This document shows, piece by piece, positions 27,062 to 36,681 of a stretch of 64,000 nt of DNA; within the stretch, counting starts at the first letter, position 1; every line of letters starts with the position of its first letter. Under the pieces are notes generated by a model. The model was not told the DNA's origin. It did not search any database and was given only the letters and a program-made list of their open reading frames with translations. Origin of the DNA: Streptomyces decoyicus (GTDB lineage Bacteria; Actinomycetota; Actinomycetes; Streptomycetales; Streptomycetaceae). The stretch is taken from contig NZ_CP082301.1 of NCBI RefSeq assembly GCF_019880305.1, positions 1,178,001-1,242,000 of the forward strand. The letters run 5' to 3'. The position numbers and the translations under genes are program-made.

Positions 27062-27852
27062 TGGCCACCCTGTCCTACGCCGCCAAGGACTCCAGGACGA
27101 TGCTGCGGCGCAACCTCAAGAAGGCCCTGCGCTACCCGTCCCTGACGGTCACCGTCGTCGCGATGCCCGTGGTGATGCTGCTGCTGTTCAACTACGTGTT
27201 CGGCAGCGCCCTGGGCACCGGCATCAGCGGCCTGCCCACCGGCAGCGGCAACTACATCGACTACCTGGCACCCGGCATCATCCTGATGGCCGCCACCTCC
27301 GGCGCCCTGACCACCGCGGTCAGCGTGTGCGTCGACAAGACCGAGGGCATCGTCAACCGCTTCCGCACGATGCCGATCTCCCGGGCCTCGTTCCTCACCG
27401 GCCATGTCGTGGGCAGCGTGATCCAGACGATGACCAGCATCACGCTCGTCATCGGCATCGCCCTCCTGATGGGCTTCCGCCCCAGCGCAACGCCCGTCGA
27501 GTGGATCGCCGCCATCGGCCTGCTCGCCCTGCTCACGCTCGCGCTCACCTGGCTCTCCGCGGGCATCGGCCTGGTCGCCAAGAACGTGGAGACCGCAAGC
27601 AACATCCCGATGCCGCTGACGTTCCTGCCGTTCGTCGGCAGCGCCATCGTGCCGACCGAGTCCATGCCCACCGGCCTGCGCTGGTTCGCCGAGTACCAGC
27701 CCTTCACCCCGGTCATCGAGACCCTGCGCGGTCTGTGGCTCGGCACCGAGATCGGCTCCAGCGCGGTCATCGGCCTCGCCTGGTGCGTGGCGCTCGCCCT
27801 GGTCGGTTACGTGTGGGCGCGCCGCACCTTCAAGGCCGGCGCCAAGCGGTAA
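27061..27852 (+). CDS. ABC exporter permease (DrrB / ABC-2 type)
   Basis: This 263-aa ABC-2 membrane protein has six hydrophobic segments, among them [19 protein letters not shown], the [20 protein letters not shown] region and a final [17 protein letters not shown] helix. The [10 protein letters not shown] cytoplasmic loop is characteristic of DrrB-type permeases. The start ATG overlaps the stop of the ATPase gene by one base, so the two are coupled. Confidence 0.92.
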   Translation: MATLSYAAKDSRTMLRRNLKKALRYPSLTVTVVAMPVVMLLLFNYVFGSALGTGISGLPTGSGNYIDYLAPGIILMAATSGALTTAVSVCVDKTEGIVNRFRTMPISRASFLTGHVVGSVIQTMTSITLVIGIALLMGFRPSATPVEWIAAIGLLALLTLALTWLSAGIGLVAKNVETASNIPMPLTFLPFVGSAIVPTESMPTGLRWFAEYQPFTPVIETLRGLWLGTEIGSSAVIGLAWCVALALVGYVWARRTFKAGAKR

Positions 27853-27923
27853 CCGCCGCTCTCCTCACGCCACTTCACCGATGCGCACCCGCTTCACCCG
27901 CCCCACGACCGCAGGAGGACCCC

Positions 27924-29153
27924 ATGTCGTACGACCCGACGGCCGCCGGCGACACCACCGTCGACGAGCCGGCCACCCTGCCCACCGACCGGCGCACCGG
28001 CTGCCCCTTCGACCCGCCCGCCGAACTCACCACCCTGAGCGACAAGCCGCTGCGCCGCATGCGCTACGGCGACGGGCACATGGGCTGGCTGGTCACCGGA
28101 CACGCCGCCGGCCGCGCGATCCTGGCCGACCCGCGCTTCAGCTCACGCTACGAACTCCTGCATCTGCCGGAGCCGATAGCGGGCGTGTCGGGGGAGATGC
28201 CCCCGGCGCCGGTCGGCGACATGCTCGGCCTCGACGCCCCCGAGCACACCCGCTACCGGCGCCTGCTCACCGGTAAGTTCACCGTCCGCCGCATGCGTCA
28301 ACTCACCGAGCGCGTCGCGCAGTTCACCACCGAGTGCCTGGACGCCATGGAGCAGGCCGGGCCCACGGCCGACCTGGTGGAGGCGTTTGCGCAACCCGTG
28401 CCCGCGCTCATGATCTGCGAACTGCTCGGCGTGCCCTACGCCGACCGGGAGCGCTTCCAAAGCGATGTGGCGACCCTCTTCGACCAGACGGCCGGCCTCG
28501 AAGCGAAAGGCGCGGCCTATACGGCGCTGCTCCAGTTCCTGGGCGAACTCGTCCTCGCCAAGCGCGCCGAGCCCACCGACGACCTGCTCAGCGATCTGAC
28601 CGCCTCCGACCTCACCGACGAGGAGCTGGCCGGAGTCGGCGGGATGCTGCTCGCCGCCGGGCTCGACACCACCGCGAACATGCTCGGCCTCGGCACCTTC
28701 GCCCTGCTCAGCAATCCCGGCCAGCTGGCCGCCCTGCGCGCCGACCCAGGCCTCGCCGAGCAGACCGTGGAGGAGCTGCTGCGCTACCTCAGCGTGGCCG
28801 ACCCGCTGCTGCGCTCGGCGCTCGAGGACGTCGAGGTGGCGGGCCGGCTCATCAGAGCGGGCGAGACGGTGACCGTTTCCGTGCAGGCCACCAACCGCGA
28901 CCCGCACAAGTTCCCCGGCCCCGACCGGCTCGACATCCACCGCAAGGCCACCGGGCACCTGGCCTTCGGCCACGGCGCCCACCAGTGCCTGGGCCAGCAG
29001 CTCGCCCGCGTCGAGATGACCGTCGCGTTCCCGGCGCTCTTCGCCCGCTTCCCCACCCTGCGCCTCGCGGTGCCGCCGCAGGAGGTGCCGCTCCGCGACC
29101 GTTCCAACATCTACGGCGTGATCAGCCTGCCCGTCACCTGGGACAAGGAGTAG
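27924..29153 (+). CDS. Cytochrome P450
   Basis: This 409-aa soluble P450 of bacterial CYP105/107 type has the I-helix motif AAGLDTTAN, the ExxR pair in VEELLRYL and the haem loop [15 protein letters not shown] with its cysteine ligand. AGGAGG precedes the ATG. A ferredoxin gene follows 5 nt after the stop and is probably its electron donor. With the exporter upstream this suggests oxidation and export of a small molecule, but no biosynthetic core enzyme is nearby. Confidence 0.95.
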   Translation: MSYDPTAAGDTTVDEPATLPTDRRTGCPFDPPAELTTLSDKPLRRMRYGDGHMGWLVTGHAAGRAILADPRFSSRYELLHLPEPIAGVSGEMPPAPVGDMLGLDAPEHTRYRRLLTGKFTVRRMRQLTERVAQFTTECLDAMEQAGPTADLVEAFAQPVPALMICELLGVPYADRERFQSDVATLFDQTAGLEAKGAAYTALLQFLGELVLAKRAEPTDDLLSDLTASDLTDEELAGVGGMLLAAGLDTTANMLGLGTFALLSNPGQLAALRADPGLAEQTVEELLRYLSVADPLLRSALEDVEVAGRLIRAGETVTVSVQATNRDPHKFPGPDRLDIHRKATGHLAFGHGAHQCLGQQLARVEMTVAFPALFARFPTLRLAVPPQEVPLRDRSNIYGVISLPVTWDKE

Positions 29154-29158
29154 CCCCC

Positions 29159-29404
29159 ATGAACGGCCCCATGGACAGCCCCGAGGAGCCGCTGCGTCTC
29201 AGCGTCGACCGTGACCGCTGCGCCGGCGCCGGCATGTGCGCCCTGACGGCCCCCGAGGTCTTCGACCAGGACGACGAGGAAGGCCTGGTGGTGCTCCGCC
29301 ACCCCGCGCCGGCCCCCGAGCACCGGGCCGCCGCCCGGATGGCCGTCGGCCTCTGCCCCGCCGGGGCCATCGCCCTCAACTCCCCGGACTCCACGGACGC
29401 ATAG
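29159..29404 (+). CDS. Ferredoxin, 3Fe-4S type
   Basis: This 81-aa ferredoxin has a cluster-binding motif DRCAGAGMCALTAPEVF and a later GLCPAGAI, giving three cysteines, which fits the [3Fe-4S] single-cluster ferredoxins that pair with Streptomyces P450s. The start lies 5 nt after the P450 stop. No reductase gene is present, so a general ferredoxin reductase probably serves it. Confidence 0.9.
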   Translation: MNGPMDSPEEPLRLSVDRDRCAGAGMCALTAPEVFDQDDEEGLVVLRHPAPAPEHRAAARMAVGLCPAGAIALNSPDSTDA

Positions 29405-29431
29405 CGACCGTGGCACCTCCCGGACCGGGAA

Positions 29432-29455
29432 CCCCGCACCGCGCACCGGTGGGGG
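29432..29455 (+). terminator. Hairpin after the P450-ferredoxin operon
   Basis: CCCC-G-CACCG (29432-29441) pairs with CGGTGGGGG (29447-29455) with a single bulged base and a 5-nt loop. It begins 28 nt after the ferredoxin stop. Confidence 0.5.
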
Positions 29456-30194
29456 GCTCTCGCGTGTGCGGGCCCACTTCTAAGGCCTTCGGGTTGATCC
29501 TCTGATCCTCCCGGGTATCGACGCGCTCCAGCTCGCGGACGCCGCCCAGTTCTCCTCACTCGCCGACGAGACCCCCGCAGGCCGCTCCGCCGTCGCCCTC
29601 GCCAAGGCTCGCCCTGCGCCGCTCCGCCACACCCCGCCTCCGCCCACGACCTGCTTCGCCGCAACATCACCCGCTACGGGCTCCGCGGCTCGCACCCACC
29701 GACGACGGCGCAGCACGATATCGGCGCGGGACGATGATCCACCGAGGGGTTTTACCCGACACCGGATGAGGGAAGCAGCGAAGGCACGTCAGGTGTCCGC
29801 GAGCAGCCGAGCCAGTGGACTTTGCGCTACGGAGCGGAGTGGCCGGAGAGCATCAGGTGCACATCCAGGGGGCATGGCCGTCGGCACGGTCCGCCCGTCG
29901 AGAATCCGAGGAGAACACCACACGGAGCAAGGCAACAACAGTGCGTAACGATGCCGCCGGTGCACTCACGGTCCGATACTGGAACCACCGGGTCCAGGCA
30001 CGTCCGAGGCACCATCGAACGCACCTGACAACCCATCAGCAAGGTCAGCATGAGGTCAGCCTCAGCCCAGCCGGCCCCGCCCCCGACCACCAGAGACCGC
30101 CAGAGACCGCCAAGATCACAAACGGGCCGCACCCAGTCCGACCTGGGAATACACAGGTCAGAGGCCCGGCTGCCGAGCTCCCCAGGAGGTACCC
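29456..30194. other. Long intergenic region before dhaK
   Basis: About 740 bases with no gene I can support. Some plus-strand text around 29500-29600 (GIDALQLADAAQFSSLADE) reads like a protein fragment, but it has no start and no known family. The dhaK ribosome site (AGGAGG) lies at the right end; I found no clear operator. Confidence 0.4.
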
Positions 30195-31187
30195 ATGAAG
30201 ATGCTGATCAACGTCGCCGAGACCGTGGTCGCCGATGCGCTGCGCGGGATGGCCGCGGCGCACCCCGAATTGGTGGTGGATGCCGAGAACCGGGTGATCG
30301 TGCGACGGGACGCGCCGGTGGAGGGGAAGGTGGCGCTGTTGTCCGGGGGCGGCAGTGGGCACGAGCCGCTGCACGGGGGGTTCGTCGGGCCCGGGATGCT
30401 GGATGCCGCATGTCCGGGTGAGGTCTTCACCTCGCCGGTGCCCGATCAGATGGTGCGTGCCGCCGCGGCCGTCGACAGTGGCCACGGCGTGTTGTTCATC
30501 GTGAAGAACTACACGGGGGACGTGCTCAACTTCCAGATGGCGGCGGAGCTGGCGGAGGACGAAGGGGTGCAGGTGGCCAGCGTGCTCGTCAATGACGATG
30601 TCGCGGTGACCGACTCGACGTTCACGGCGGGGCGGCGCGGCACCGGGGCGACGCTCTTCGTGGAGAAGATCGCCGGTGCAGCGGCCGAGGAGGGCATGCC
30701 GCTGGAGCGGGTGGAGGCGCTGGCCCGGCAGGTCGTGGAATCGTCGCGCAGCTTCGGTGTGGCGCTGAGTGCCTGTACGACCCCGGCGAAGGGCAGCCCG
30801 ACGTTCGATCTCCCGGCCGGGGAGCTGGAGTTGGGGGTCGGGATTCACGGCGAGCCGGGGCGGGAGCGTCGCGCGATGATGACCTCGCGCGAGATCGCGG
30901 ACTTCACGGTGAACGCGATTCTGGAGGACCTGGATCCGAGGCTGCCGGTACTGGTGCTGGTCAACGGCATGGGGGCGACCCCGCTGCTGGAGCTGTACGG
31001 ATTCAATGCGGAGGTCCGCCGGGTGCTGGACGAGCGGGGCGTCGCGGTGGCCCGCACGCTGGTCGGGAACTATGTGACCTCGCTGGACATGGCGGGCTGC
31101 TCGGTGACGCTGTGCCAGGTCGACGGGGAGCTGCTGCGGCTGTGGGACGCGCCGGTGCAGACGGCCGGCCTGCGCTGGGGGCGGTGA
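30195..31187 (+). CDS. dhaK: Dihydroxyacetone kinase, DhaK subunit
   Basis: This 330-aa substrate-binding subunit of the PTS-dependent dihydroxyacetone kinase has the N-terminal LLSGGGSGHEPLHGGFVG, the SPVPDQMVRA region and the GIHGEPG motif carrying the histidine that binds dihydroxyacetone covalently. ATG preceded by AGGAGG. It forms an operon with dhaL and dhaM. The complex makes dihydroxyacetone phosphate with phosphate from PEP via the PTS. Confidence 0.96.
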   Translation: MKMLINVAETVVADALRGMAAAHPELVVDAENRVIVRRDAPVEGKVALLSGGGSGHEPLHGGFVGPGMLDAACPGEVFTSPVPDQMVRAAAAVDSGHGVLFIVKNYTGDVLNFQMAAELAEDEGVQVASVLVNDDVAVTDSTFTAGRRGTGATLFVEKIAGAAAEEGMPLERVEALARQVVESSRSFGVALSACTTPAKGSPTFDLPAGELELGVGIHGEPGRERRAMMTSREIADFTVNAILEDLDPRLPVLVLVNGMGATPLLELYGFNAEVRRVLDERGVAVARTLVGNYVTSLDMAGCSVTLCQVDGELLRLWDAPVQTAGLRWGR

Positions 31188-31287
31188 CCACAGCTTCCGT
31201 ATCCCTGGCCGGGTCCGTAGCGGCTCCCCGTAGCCGTACCCGTCCCGCTTTCTTGCTCAGTGCCCGAACAACCAAGGAGTGTATGCC

Positions 31288-31896
31288 GTGTCCGAAACGG
31301 TGCTGGATGCCGCGTTCTTCGTACGCTGGATGACGGCGGCCGCCGCCGTCATCGACCGGGAGGCCGACCGGCTCACCGAGCTGGACTCGCCCATCGGTGA
31401 CGCCGACCACGGAAGGAACATGCAGCGCGGCTTCACGGCCGTGGTCAAGATGGTGGAGGCGGAGCCGCCGGCGACGCCCGGTGCGGTGCTGACCGCCGCC
31501 GGACGGCAGTTGATCTCCAGTGTGGGCGGGGCGTCCGGGCCGCTGTACGGGACGATGCTGCGGCGCGCCGGCAAGGCGCTGGGCGAGGCGCCGCAGGTGT
31601 CGGCGCAGGAGCTGCGGTCGGGGCTGGCTGCCGGGGTGGACGCGGTGGGACAGCTCGGCGGCTCGGCGCCGGGTGACAAGACGATGCTCGATGCCCTGGT
31701 GCCGGGGGTCGAGGCGCTGGCGACCTCCTTCGACGCGGCGGCCGAGGCGGCCGAGCAGGGCGCGGTGGCGACCGTACCGATGCAGGCCAGGAAGGGCCGG
31801 GCGAGTTATCTCGGGGAGCGCAGCATCGGGCATCAGGACCCGGGGGCGACATCGTCGGCGTTGCTGTTCGCGGCGCTTGCGGAGGTGGCGAAGTGA
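31288..31896 (+). CDS. dhaL: Dihydroxyacetone kinase, DhaL subunit
   Basis: This 202-aa ADP-binding kinase subunit has the metal/nucleotide motif DSPIGDADHGRNMQRG, SSVGGASGPLYGTM and GDKTMLDAL, then GRASYLGERSIGHQDPGA at the C-terminus. GTG at 31288 was chosen because AAGGAG lies 8 nt upstream; an in-frame GTG at 31279 overlaps that site. In the PTS-linked form ADP is a cofactor re-phosphorylated by DhaM. Confidence 0.94.
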   Translation: MSETVLDAAFFVRWMTAAAAVIDREADRLTELDSPIGDADHGRNMQRGFTAVVKMVEAEPPATPGAVLTAAGRQLISSVGGASGPLYGTMLRRAGKALGEAPQVSAQELRSGLAAGVDAVGQLGGSAPGDKTMLDALVPGVEALATSFDAAAEAAEQGAVATVPMQARKGRASYLGERSIGHQDPGATSSALLFAALAEVAK

Positions 31897-32333
31897 GCGC
31901 GCGGGCGACGGACGGTACGGCCGGCGGCGAGGGTCCGCCGGTCGGAGTGGTGCTGGTGTCGCACAGCGGGCCGGTCGCGGAGTCCGTGGCGACGCTGGCG
32001 ATCGGGCTGGCCGGAAGCGGCGACACGGTGCCGGTGGCCGCCGCGGGCGGTACGCCGGACGGCGGACTGGGGACGAGTGCGGAGCTGATCACCAAGGCGG
32101 CACGGACGGTGGACCGTGGGGCAGGTGTGGCTGTCCTGGTCGACCTGGGCAGCGCCGTACTGACCGTCAAGGCCCTGATCGCCGAGGGCGATGAACTCCC
32201 CGAGGGCGCACGGCTGGTGGACGCCCCCTTTGTGGAGGGCGCGGTGGCCGCCGTGGTCACCGCGGCGACCGGGGCGGGTCTGGACGCGGTCGCGGCGGCG
32301 GCCACCGAGGCGCACGGCTACCGCAAGGAGTGA
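31893..32333 (+). CDS. dhaM: Dihydroxyacetone kinase, DhaM phosphotransfer subunit
   Basis: This 146-aa EIIA-mannose-type protein, a single-domain DhaM, has the phosphorylated His in VLVSHSGPVAESV near residue 24 and the conserved LVDLGSAVLTVKAL. It overlaps dhaL by 4 nt (GTGA). Its short form needs free HPr and Enzyme I to pass phosphate. Confidence 0.92.
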   Translation: MSARATDGTAGGEGPPVGVVLVSHSGPVAESVATLAIGLAGSGDTVPVAAAGGTPDGGLGTSAELITKAARTVDRGAGVAVLVDLGSAVLTVKALIAEGDELPEGARLVDAPFVEGAVAAVVTAATGAGLDAVAAAATEAHGYRKE

Positions 32334-32369
32334 GGGACGGCGTGCGAGAGGCCGCCGGCCCCGCCCGGC

Positions 32370-33188
32370 TCACGGCTTGCGGGCGACGCCCGCGTAGCAG
32401 GCGGCCTCCGCGTCGGTGACATGGGTGGCGTCCTCGGGACGGTCCGGGCGCCACTGGTGGGAGAGGGTGACGCCCGGCTCCAGCAGCTCCCAGCCGTCGA
32501 AGAAGCGCAGGAATTCGGGGTGGGAGCGGAACTGGAGCCGGGTGCCCGCGTCGCCGTAGATCTTGATGATCTTGTTCATCGCCGCGGGGCTGAAATCCGG
32601 TGTCGCATGGCTCATCGCGAGGGTGCTGCCACTGGGGAGCGCGGCCTTGAGGGTCTCGACGATGGTGTGGGCGCGTTCCTGGCCGTCGTCGGGGACGAAG
32701 TGCATCAGTGCGTTCAGGCTGAGCGCGACCGGGCGGTTCAGGTCGAGGGTGTCGAGGAGCTGGGGCGCCTCGAGGATGCCGGCCGGGTCGGTGACATCGG
32801 CCTGGACGTACGCGGTGCGTCCCTCGGGCGTGCTGAGCAGGAGGGCCGCGGCGTGCGCGAGGACGATCGGGTCGTTGTCGGTGTAGACGACCCGGGCGTC
32901 GCCGGCGATGCCCTGGGCGATGTCGTGGAGGTTGGGCGGGGTGGGGATGCCCGTGCCGATGTCGAGGAACTGCCGCATGCCGGATTCGGCGAGGACGCGG
33001 GTGGCGCGGTGCATGAACTCGCGGTTGATGCGGGCGGCGACCAGCGCGGCGGGGAAGGCGCCCAGTACGTCTCCGGCGGCCATCCGGTCGGCCAGGAAGT
33101 TGGTCTTGCCGCCCAGGAAGTAGTCATAGATCCGGGACGAGTGGGCCCGGTCCAGCTGGAGGTCCACCACGGACTCGTGCTCGCTCAT
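32370..33188 (-). CDS. SAM-dependent methyltransferase, DUF574 family
   Basis: This 272-aa protein is of the large actinobacterial DUF574 (Methyltransf_19) family. Landmarks are SSRIYDYFLGGKTNFLADR near the start, the SAM motif FLDIGTGIPTPPNLHD, VVYTDNDPIVLAHA and HFVPDDGQERAHTIV. ATG at 33188. The substrate of the family is unknown. It stands convergent to dhaM. Confidence 0.92.
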   Translation of the reverse strand: MSEHESVVDLQLDRAHSSRIYDYFLGGKTNFLADRMAAGDVLGAFPAALVAARINREFMHRATRVLAESGMRQFLDIGTGIPTPPNLHDIAQGIAGDARVVYTDNDPIVLAHAAALLLSTPEGRTAYVQADVTDPAGILEAPQLLDTLDLNRPVALSLNALMHFVPDDGQERAHTIVETLKAALPSGSTLAMSHATPDFSPAAMNKIIKIYGDAGTRLQFRSHPEFLRFFDGWELLEPGVTLSHQWRPDRPEDATHVTDAEAACYAGVARKP

Positions 33189-33558
33189 CGTCTGCTGCCT
33201 CCCCAGTACGGCGCTCCACCCCGGCGTGCGGTGCCGCCTCCCCACAAGCCGCGCACTCCAGGAGGCGCGTCAACCGCCGCCGTGCGCCCGGCTGTTGGAG
33301 CCCTGCCCCGTTCACCCCGGATCATGCCGGAGCGCGCCCCGCGGGGTTCCTGACGGTCGGCCCTGCCGCTGCCGGGGATGGGCACATGCCACGGTCACGC
33401 GTAGTCATATGAATACGCAGCGGCAGATTTTTGCCCTCCCGATGCCACAAACGGGCTCGCTTTCCGGTTCATTGGAGGGTGAGGGCAAAGCGCCCTCCCG
33501 CTGCCATCGGCGCTTCGGCGCCCGGCTCGGTGCACGGCAAACGGAACGAGGGCGGCTC

Positions 33559-34203
33559 GTGAGCGCAGACCGGGACCGATTGCTACCGGCGTGCGCCCCG
33601 GCGCATGTCCGTGCCACGGAGTTAGCGCCACTCCCCCGCAGTTCGCTCCCGGCCGTCGCGCCGGACCCGCTCGACCGCCAGCTGTCGATCACCTTCGAGG
33701 CGTTCCTGGCGACGCATGCCCGGAAGTGGCTGACGTACGCCTATCTGCACACCGGCAGCGAGAGCGCGGCCCGTGAGGTGACCCGGACGGCATATGAAGA
33801 GCTCGGCCGGCTGTGGCCGCATGCGCTGCGGCAGGCGTCGGTGGAGGCGTACGCCTGGTCGGTCCTCAAGGAACGCGTGGTGGAGTGGCTGTACGACCAC
33901 CAGCAGCCCACCGCGCTCACCGAGACCGCCGCGTTCGCCGTGGTCACCCACGCTCTGTTGCGCGAGTGCCAGCAGCAGTTCGCCATGCTGGAGAGCCAGT
34001 TGGGGCTGTATGCGGCGATCGCCCGGCTGCCCGAGCGGCAGTGCGACGTGATCGTGCTGCGCCATGTCATCGGGTACAGCGACGCGCAGATCGGCTCGTT
34101 GCTCGGCGTCGACGAAGTCACCGTCCGCTCCTATGCGAGCCGCGGCAAGCGCAAGCTCGCCGCCGCGCTCGGTATCGATCAGGGCAATCACAGGGGGAAC
34201 TGA
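33559..34203 (+). CDS. ECF-like sigma-70 family sigma factor
   Basis: This 214-aa protein has a weak sigma region 2 (ITFEAFLATHARKWLTYAYL, then LKERVVEWLYDH) and a clear region 4 HTH (LPERQCDVIVLRHVIGYSD, AQIGSLLGVDEVTVRSYASR). GTG 33559 is preceded by GAGGGCGG; longer frames start far upstream without a site. The next gene follows after 2 nt and may encode its partner. The target regulon is unknown. Confidence 0.83.
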   Translation: MSADRDRLLPACAPAHVRATELAPLPRSSLPAVAPDPLDRQLSITFEAFLATHARKWLTYAYLHTGSESAAREVTRTAYEELGRLWPHALRQASVEAYAWSVLKERVVEWLYDHQQPTALTETAAFAVVTHALLRECQQQFAMLESQLGLYAAIARLPERQCDVIVLRHVIGYSDAQIGSLLGVDEVTVRSYASRGKRKLAAALGIDQGNHRGN

Positions 34204-34205
34204 CC

Positions 34206-34955
34206 ATGTCGCACATCTGTCCCGCGGGCCGCCGGGAGACCGTCGAGACACTGCTCAGCGCCGCGGCGACGGTGTCCGGTATCGATGATCTGACCGGATT
34301 CCGTGACCTCGACGACGCGGGGGTGCTCGGCAGTCTCGGCGCCGTCCGGGCCGGGGCAGCGGCGGCGGACGGTCCGCCGACGGCGCTGCGGACGGGCCGC
34401 CCCGGCCCTGGCGCGCCCACCGCCTACCCCAGCGCCCGGGACGAGGCCACCCATGAGCTCCAGCTGGCCTGTGCGCTGGTCGTCAACGCGGCGGCGGCCG
34501 CGGCGAGCCTGGAGCGGCTGGTCGACGACCATCACATCGACCCCGAGGGCGCGCTGGTCTTCGCCTGTCTGCTGCACATCACCGGACGCGACGACGCGGC
34601 GCACTTCTGGTGGCACTTCGGGGCCGGCGCCGGCAGCCGGACCGCTGCTTATTGCCTGTACCTCTCCCACCGCCGCAACGGCGAGTACCGTGACGCCGCC
34701 TACTGGCGCGAGCAGGCCGCGCATGCGCCCGACGAGGAGCGCCGGTCGACGGCCGCGTTCGACGAGAAGCAGCTGCTGCCGGACGCCGCCCGCCACAACC
34801 TTCTCGTCCAGTGGCACAGCGGGCTCGCCCCGACCCTGCCGAGCACTCTGGAGAACGTGATCAACCGGCTCGTCGTGGACAGCGACGACGAGGATTTCGG
34901 CGAGATCCCGCGGCCCTCGCCCACGCTCGTACGGGACCTCGGCCGGGCGGAGTGA
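34206..34955 (+). CDS. Hypothetical protein coupled to the sigma factor
   Basis: This 249-aa protein is largely helical and acidic and begins MSHICPAGRRETVETLLSAA. An Ala-rich stretch (VVNAAAAAASLERLVDDHHI) and a repeat-like LLHITGRDDAAHFWWHFGAG segment resemble a TPR-like or helical-repeat fold. It lies 2 nt after the sigma factor gene. Such arrangements often encode an anti-sigma or sigma-dependent partner, but no zinc-binding or kinase motif is visible, so this is inference. Confidence 0.75.
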   Translation: MSHICPAGRRETVETLLSAAATVSGIDDLTGFRDLDDAGVLGSLGAVRAGAAAADGPPTALRTGRPGPGAPTAYPSARDEATHELQLACALVVNAAAAAASLERLVDDHHIDPEGALVFACLLHITGRDDAAHFWWHFGAGAGSRTAAYCLYLSHRRNGEYRDAAYWREQAAHAPDEERRSTAAFDEKQLLPDAARHNLLVQWHSGLAPTLPSTLENVINRLVVDSDDEDFGEIPRPSPTLVRDLGRAE

Positions 34956-35000
34956 CGACGGCGGGTGCCGGCACCTCGCACGGCCGCCCGCCTGCCGGCC

Positions 35001-35423
35001 TCAGGAGTCGCCCGTTCCCATGGACGGGTCCTCCGCCACCGGCGGCCACTCCGGGCGGGTGGCGTCGGGAACCGTGGCCAGCGCATGGCCGACCGTGGGG
35101 TAGCACGAGAAGACGTTGAGGGACTGCGTGCCGACCAGCAGCCGCAGCATCCGTACGCCGAGCGAGGCCAGCATCAGCCTGCCCTCCAGGCGCCGGCACA
35201 GCCATTCCAGGGCGAGCAGGCAGCTCAGCCCCCGCGAGTCGCAAAAGCGCAGTGCGGTCAGATCGAGCACCAGGAAGCGGTGGCCGGCCGACACCACCGA
35301 CCGTGCCTCGGCGAGAAATGCCTGCTCCGTACGGAGGTCCAGATCTCCGCTGACGCGCAGCACCGCGCACTCCTCCGCCTCCACGATCGCAGTGACCGCC
35401 AACGACCGCATCTCCGAGCTCAT
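35001..35423 (-). CDS. STAS-domain anti-sigma factor antagonist
   Basis: This 140-aa single STAS domain has ECAVLRVSGDLDLRTEQAF and the phosphorylation-site region LTALRFCDSRGLSCLLAL, where the serine lies in DSRGL. ATG at 35423. It ends convergent to the sigma factor gene pair, and may take part in a partner-switching circuit; no cognate RsbW kinase is nearby. Confidence 0.88.
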   Translation of the reverse strand: MSSEMRSLAVTAIVEAEECAVLRVSGDLDLRTEQAFLAEARSVVSAGHRFLVLDLTALRFCDSRGLSCLLALEWLCRRLEGRLMLASLGVRMLRLLVGTQSLNVFSCYPTVGHALATVPDATRPEWPPVAEDPSMGTGDS

Positions 35424-35730
35424 GCCGTCCAGACTAAGCGCCGCCGTTCGCCGCACCACCGCTGCGGCCCGCCGGCGCACAACGGGCCACCCCGGAAGCC
35501 CCGCCCCGTGACCCCCGTACGGGCCCGCTGCCAGGGCGTTACGGGCACCCGTTCGTGCATGTGGCCAAGGTGACAGCGCCCCGGAGCGGGCAGAAACGGT
35601 CAGGTTTTCCTCCGTCGCGGGCAGCCTTCCGCACCGCCACGCTTGCTATAAACCTGATGCGGGCGGAAACGGGCAGTCCCGTGACCGAACGGAAACCGGA
35701 ATCAGCCAGAATTCGAGCAGGAGTGATCCC

Positions 35731-36492
35731 ATGAGGGCCGAGGAACGCCAGCACCGCATCCTCGCGCTCGCCCGGCAGTCCGGCCGGGTCGAGGTCGCCG
35801 ATGCCGCGGCGGAGTTCGGGGTCGCCCGCGAGACCGTACGGCGCGATCTGAGCGAACTGGAGCGCCGGGGGCTGGTCAGGCGTACCCACGGCGCGGCGTA
35901 TCCGGTCGAGAGCGCCGGGTTCGAGACCACGCTCGCCCGGCGGGAGACCCAGCAGGTGGACGAGAAGCGCCGGATCGCGGCGGCCGCCGCGGCGCTGGTC
36001 GGCGAGGCCGAGACGGTGTTCGTCGACGAGGGCTACACCCCTGAGCTGGTCGCCACGCTACTGCCCGCCGACCGCCCGCTGACCGTGATCACCGCATCGC
36101 TGCGGACCGCCTCGCTGGTCGCGGCGTCCGAGTCGACCACGGTGCTGCTGGCCGGCGGGCGGGTCCGCTCCGGGACCCAGGCGACGGTGGGGTCCTGGGC
36201 CCGGGACATGCTCGCCCGTTTCGTGATCGACCTGGCGTTCCTGGGGGCGAACGGGATCTCCCGGGAGCACGGTCTGACCACCCCGGACCCGGCGGTCGCC
36301 GAGGTGAAGGCGCAGGCCGTGCGCTCCTCGCGGCGGCGGGTGCTGGTCGGGGTGCACAGCAAGTTCGGCGCCAGCAGCTTCTGCCGGTTCGCCGAGGTGA
36401 GTGACTTCGACACGATCGTCACCGATGCGGGGCTGTCCGCGCCGGAGGCACATCGCTATTCGCTCCTGGGCCCGCAGGTGCTCAGGGTCTGA
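35731..36492 (+). CDS. DeoR/GlpR-family repressor of the polyol operon
   Basis: This 253-aa DeoR regulator has the N-terminal HTH HRILALARQSGRVEVADAAA, then RETVRRDLSELERRGLVRR, and the C-terminal sugar-phosphate-binding domain with TVFVDEGYT, ITASLRTA and FLGANGIS. AGGAG precedes the ATG. It sits immediately upstream of, and in line with, a polyol-type ABC importer and a dehydrogenase. I infer it represses them in response to a sugar phosphate. Confidence 0.93.
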   Translation: MRAEERQHRILALARQSGRVEVADAAAEFGVARETVRRDLSELERRGLVRRTHGAAYPVESAGFETTLARRETQQVDEKRRIAAAAAALVGEAETVFVDEGYTPELVATLLPADRPLTVITASLRTASLVAASESTTVLLAGGRVRSGTQATVGSWARDMLARFVIDLAFLGANGISREHGLTTPDPAVAEVKAQAVRSSRRRVLVGVHSKFGASSFCRFAEVSDFDTIVTDAGLSAPEAHRYSLLGPQVLRV

Positions 36493-36681
36493 CCGGGACG
36501 GGGCCGCCCGGACGACCGGCCCGCACCGTTGCACCACATCCCCCACAGCACACCGCCGAAGGCCGCACCGCCGGCCGTCGGACGGCTCCCCGGCGTACCC
36601 GCACGACGGCACCGTACGCCCAAAAATCGCCCCTTGTGCGGCATTCGCCCGACACTCCCGTCCCCCCGAAAGGTACGAGCC

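Noticed and set aside
29941..30198. Possible small gene just before dhaK
   Set aside because: The GTG frame gives low-complexity His/Pro/Gln text, has only a weak ribosome site and overlaps the dhaK start; it is more likely a leader region.
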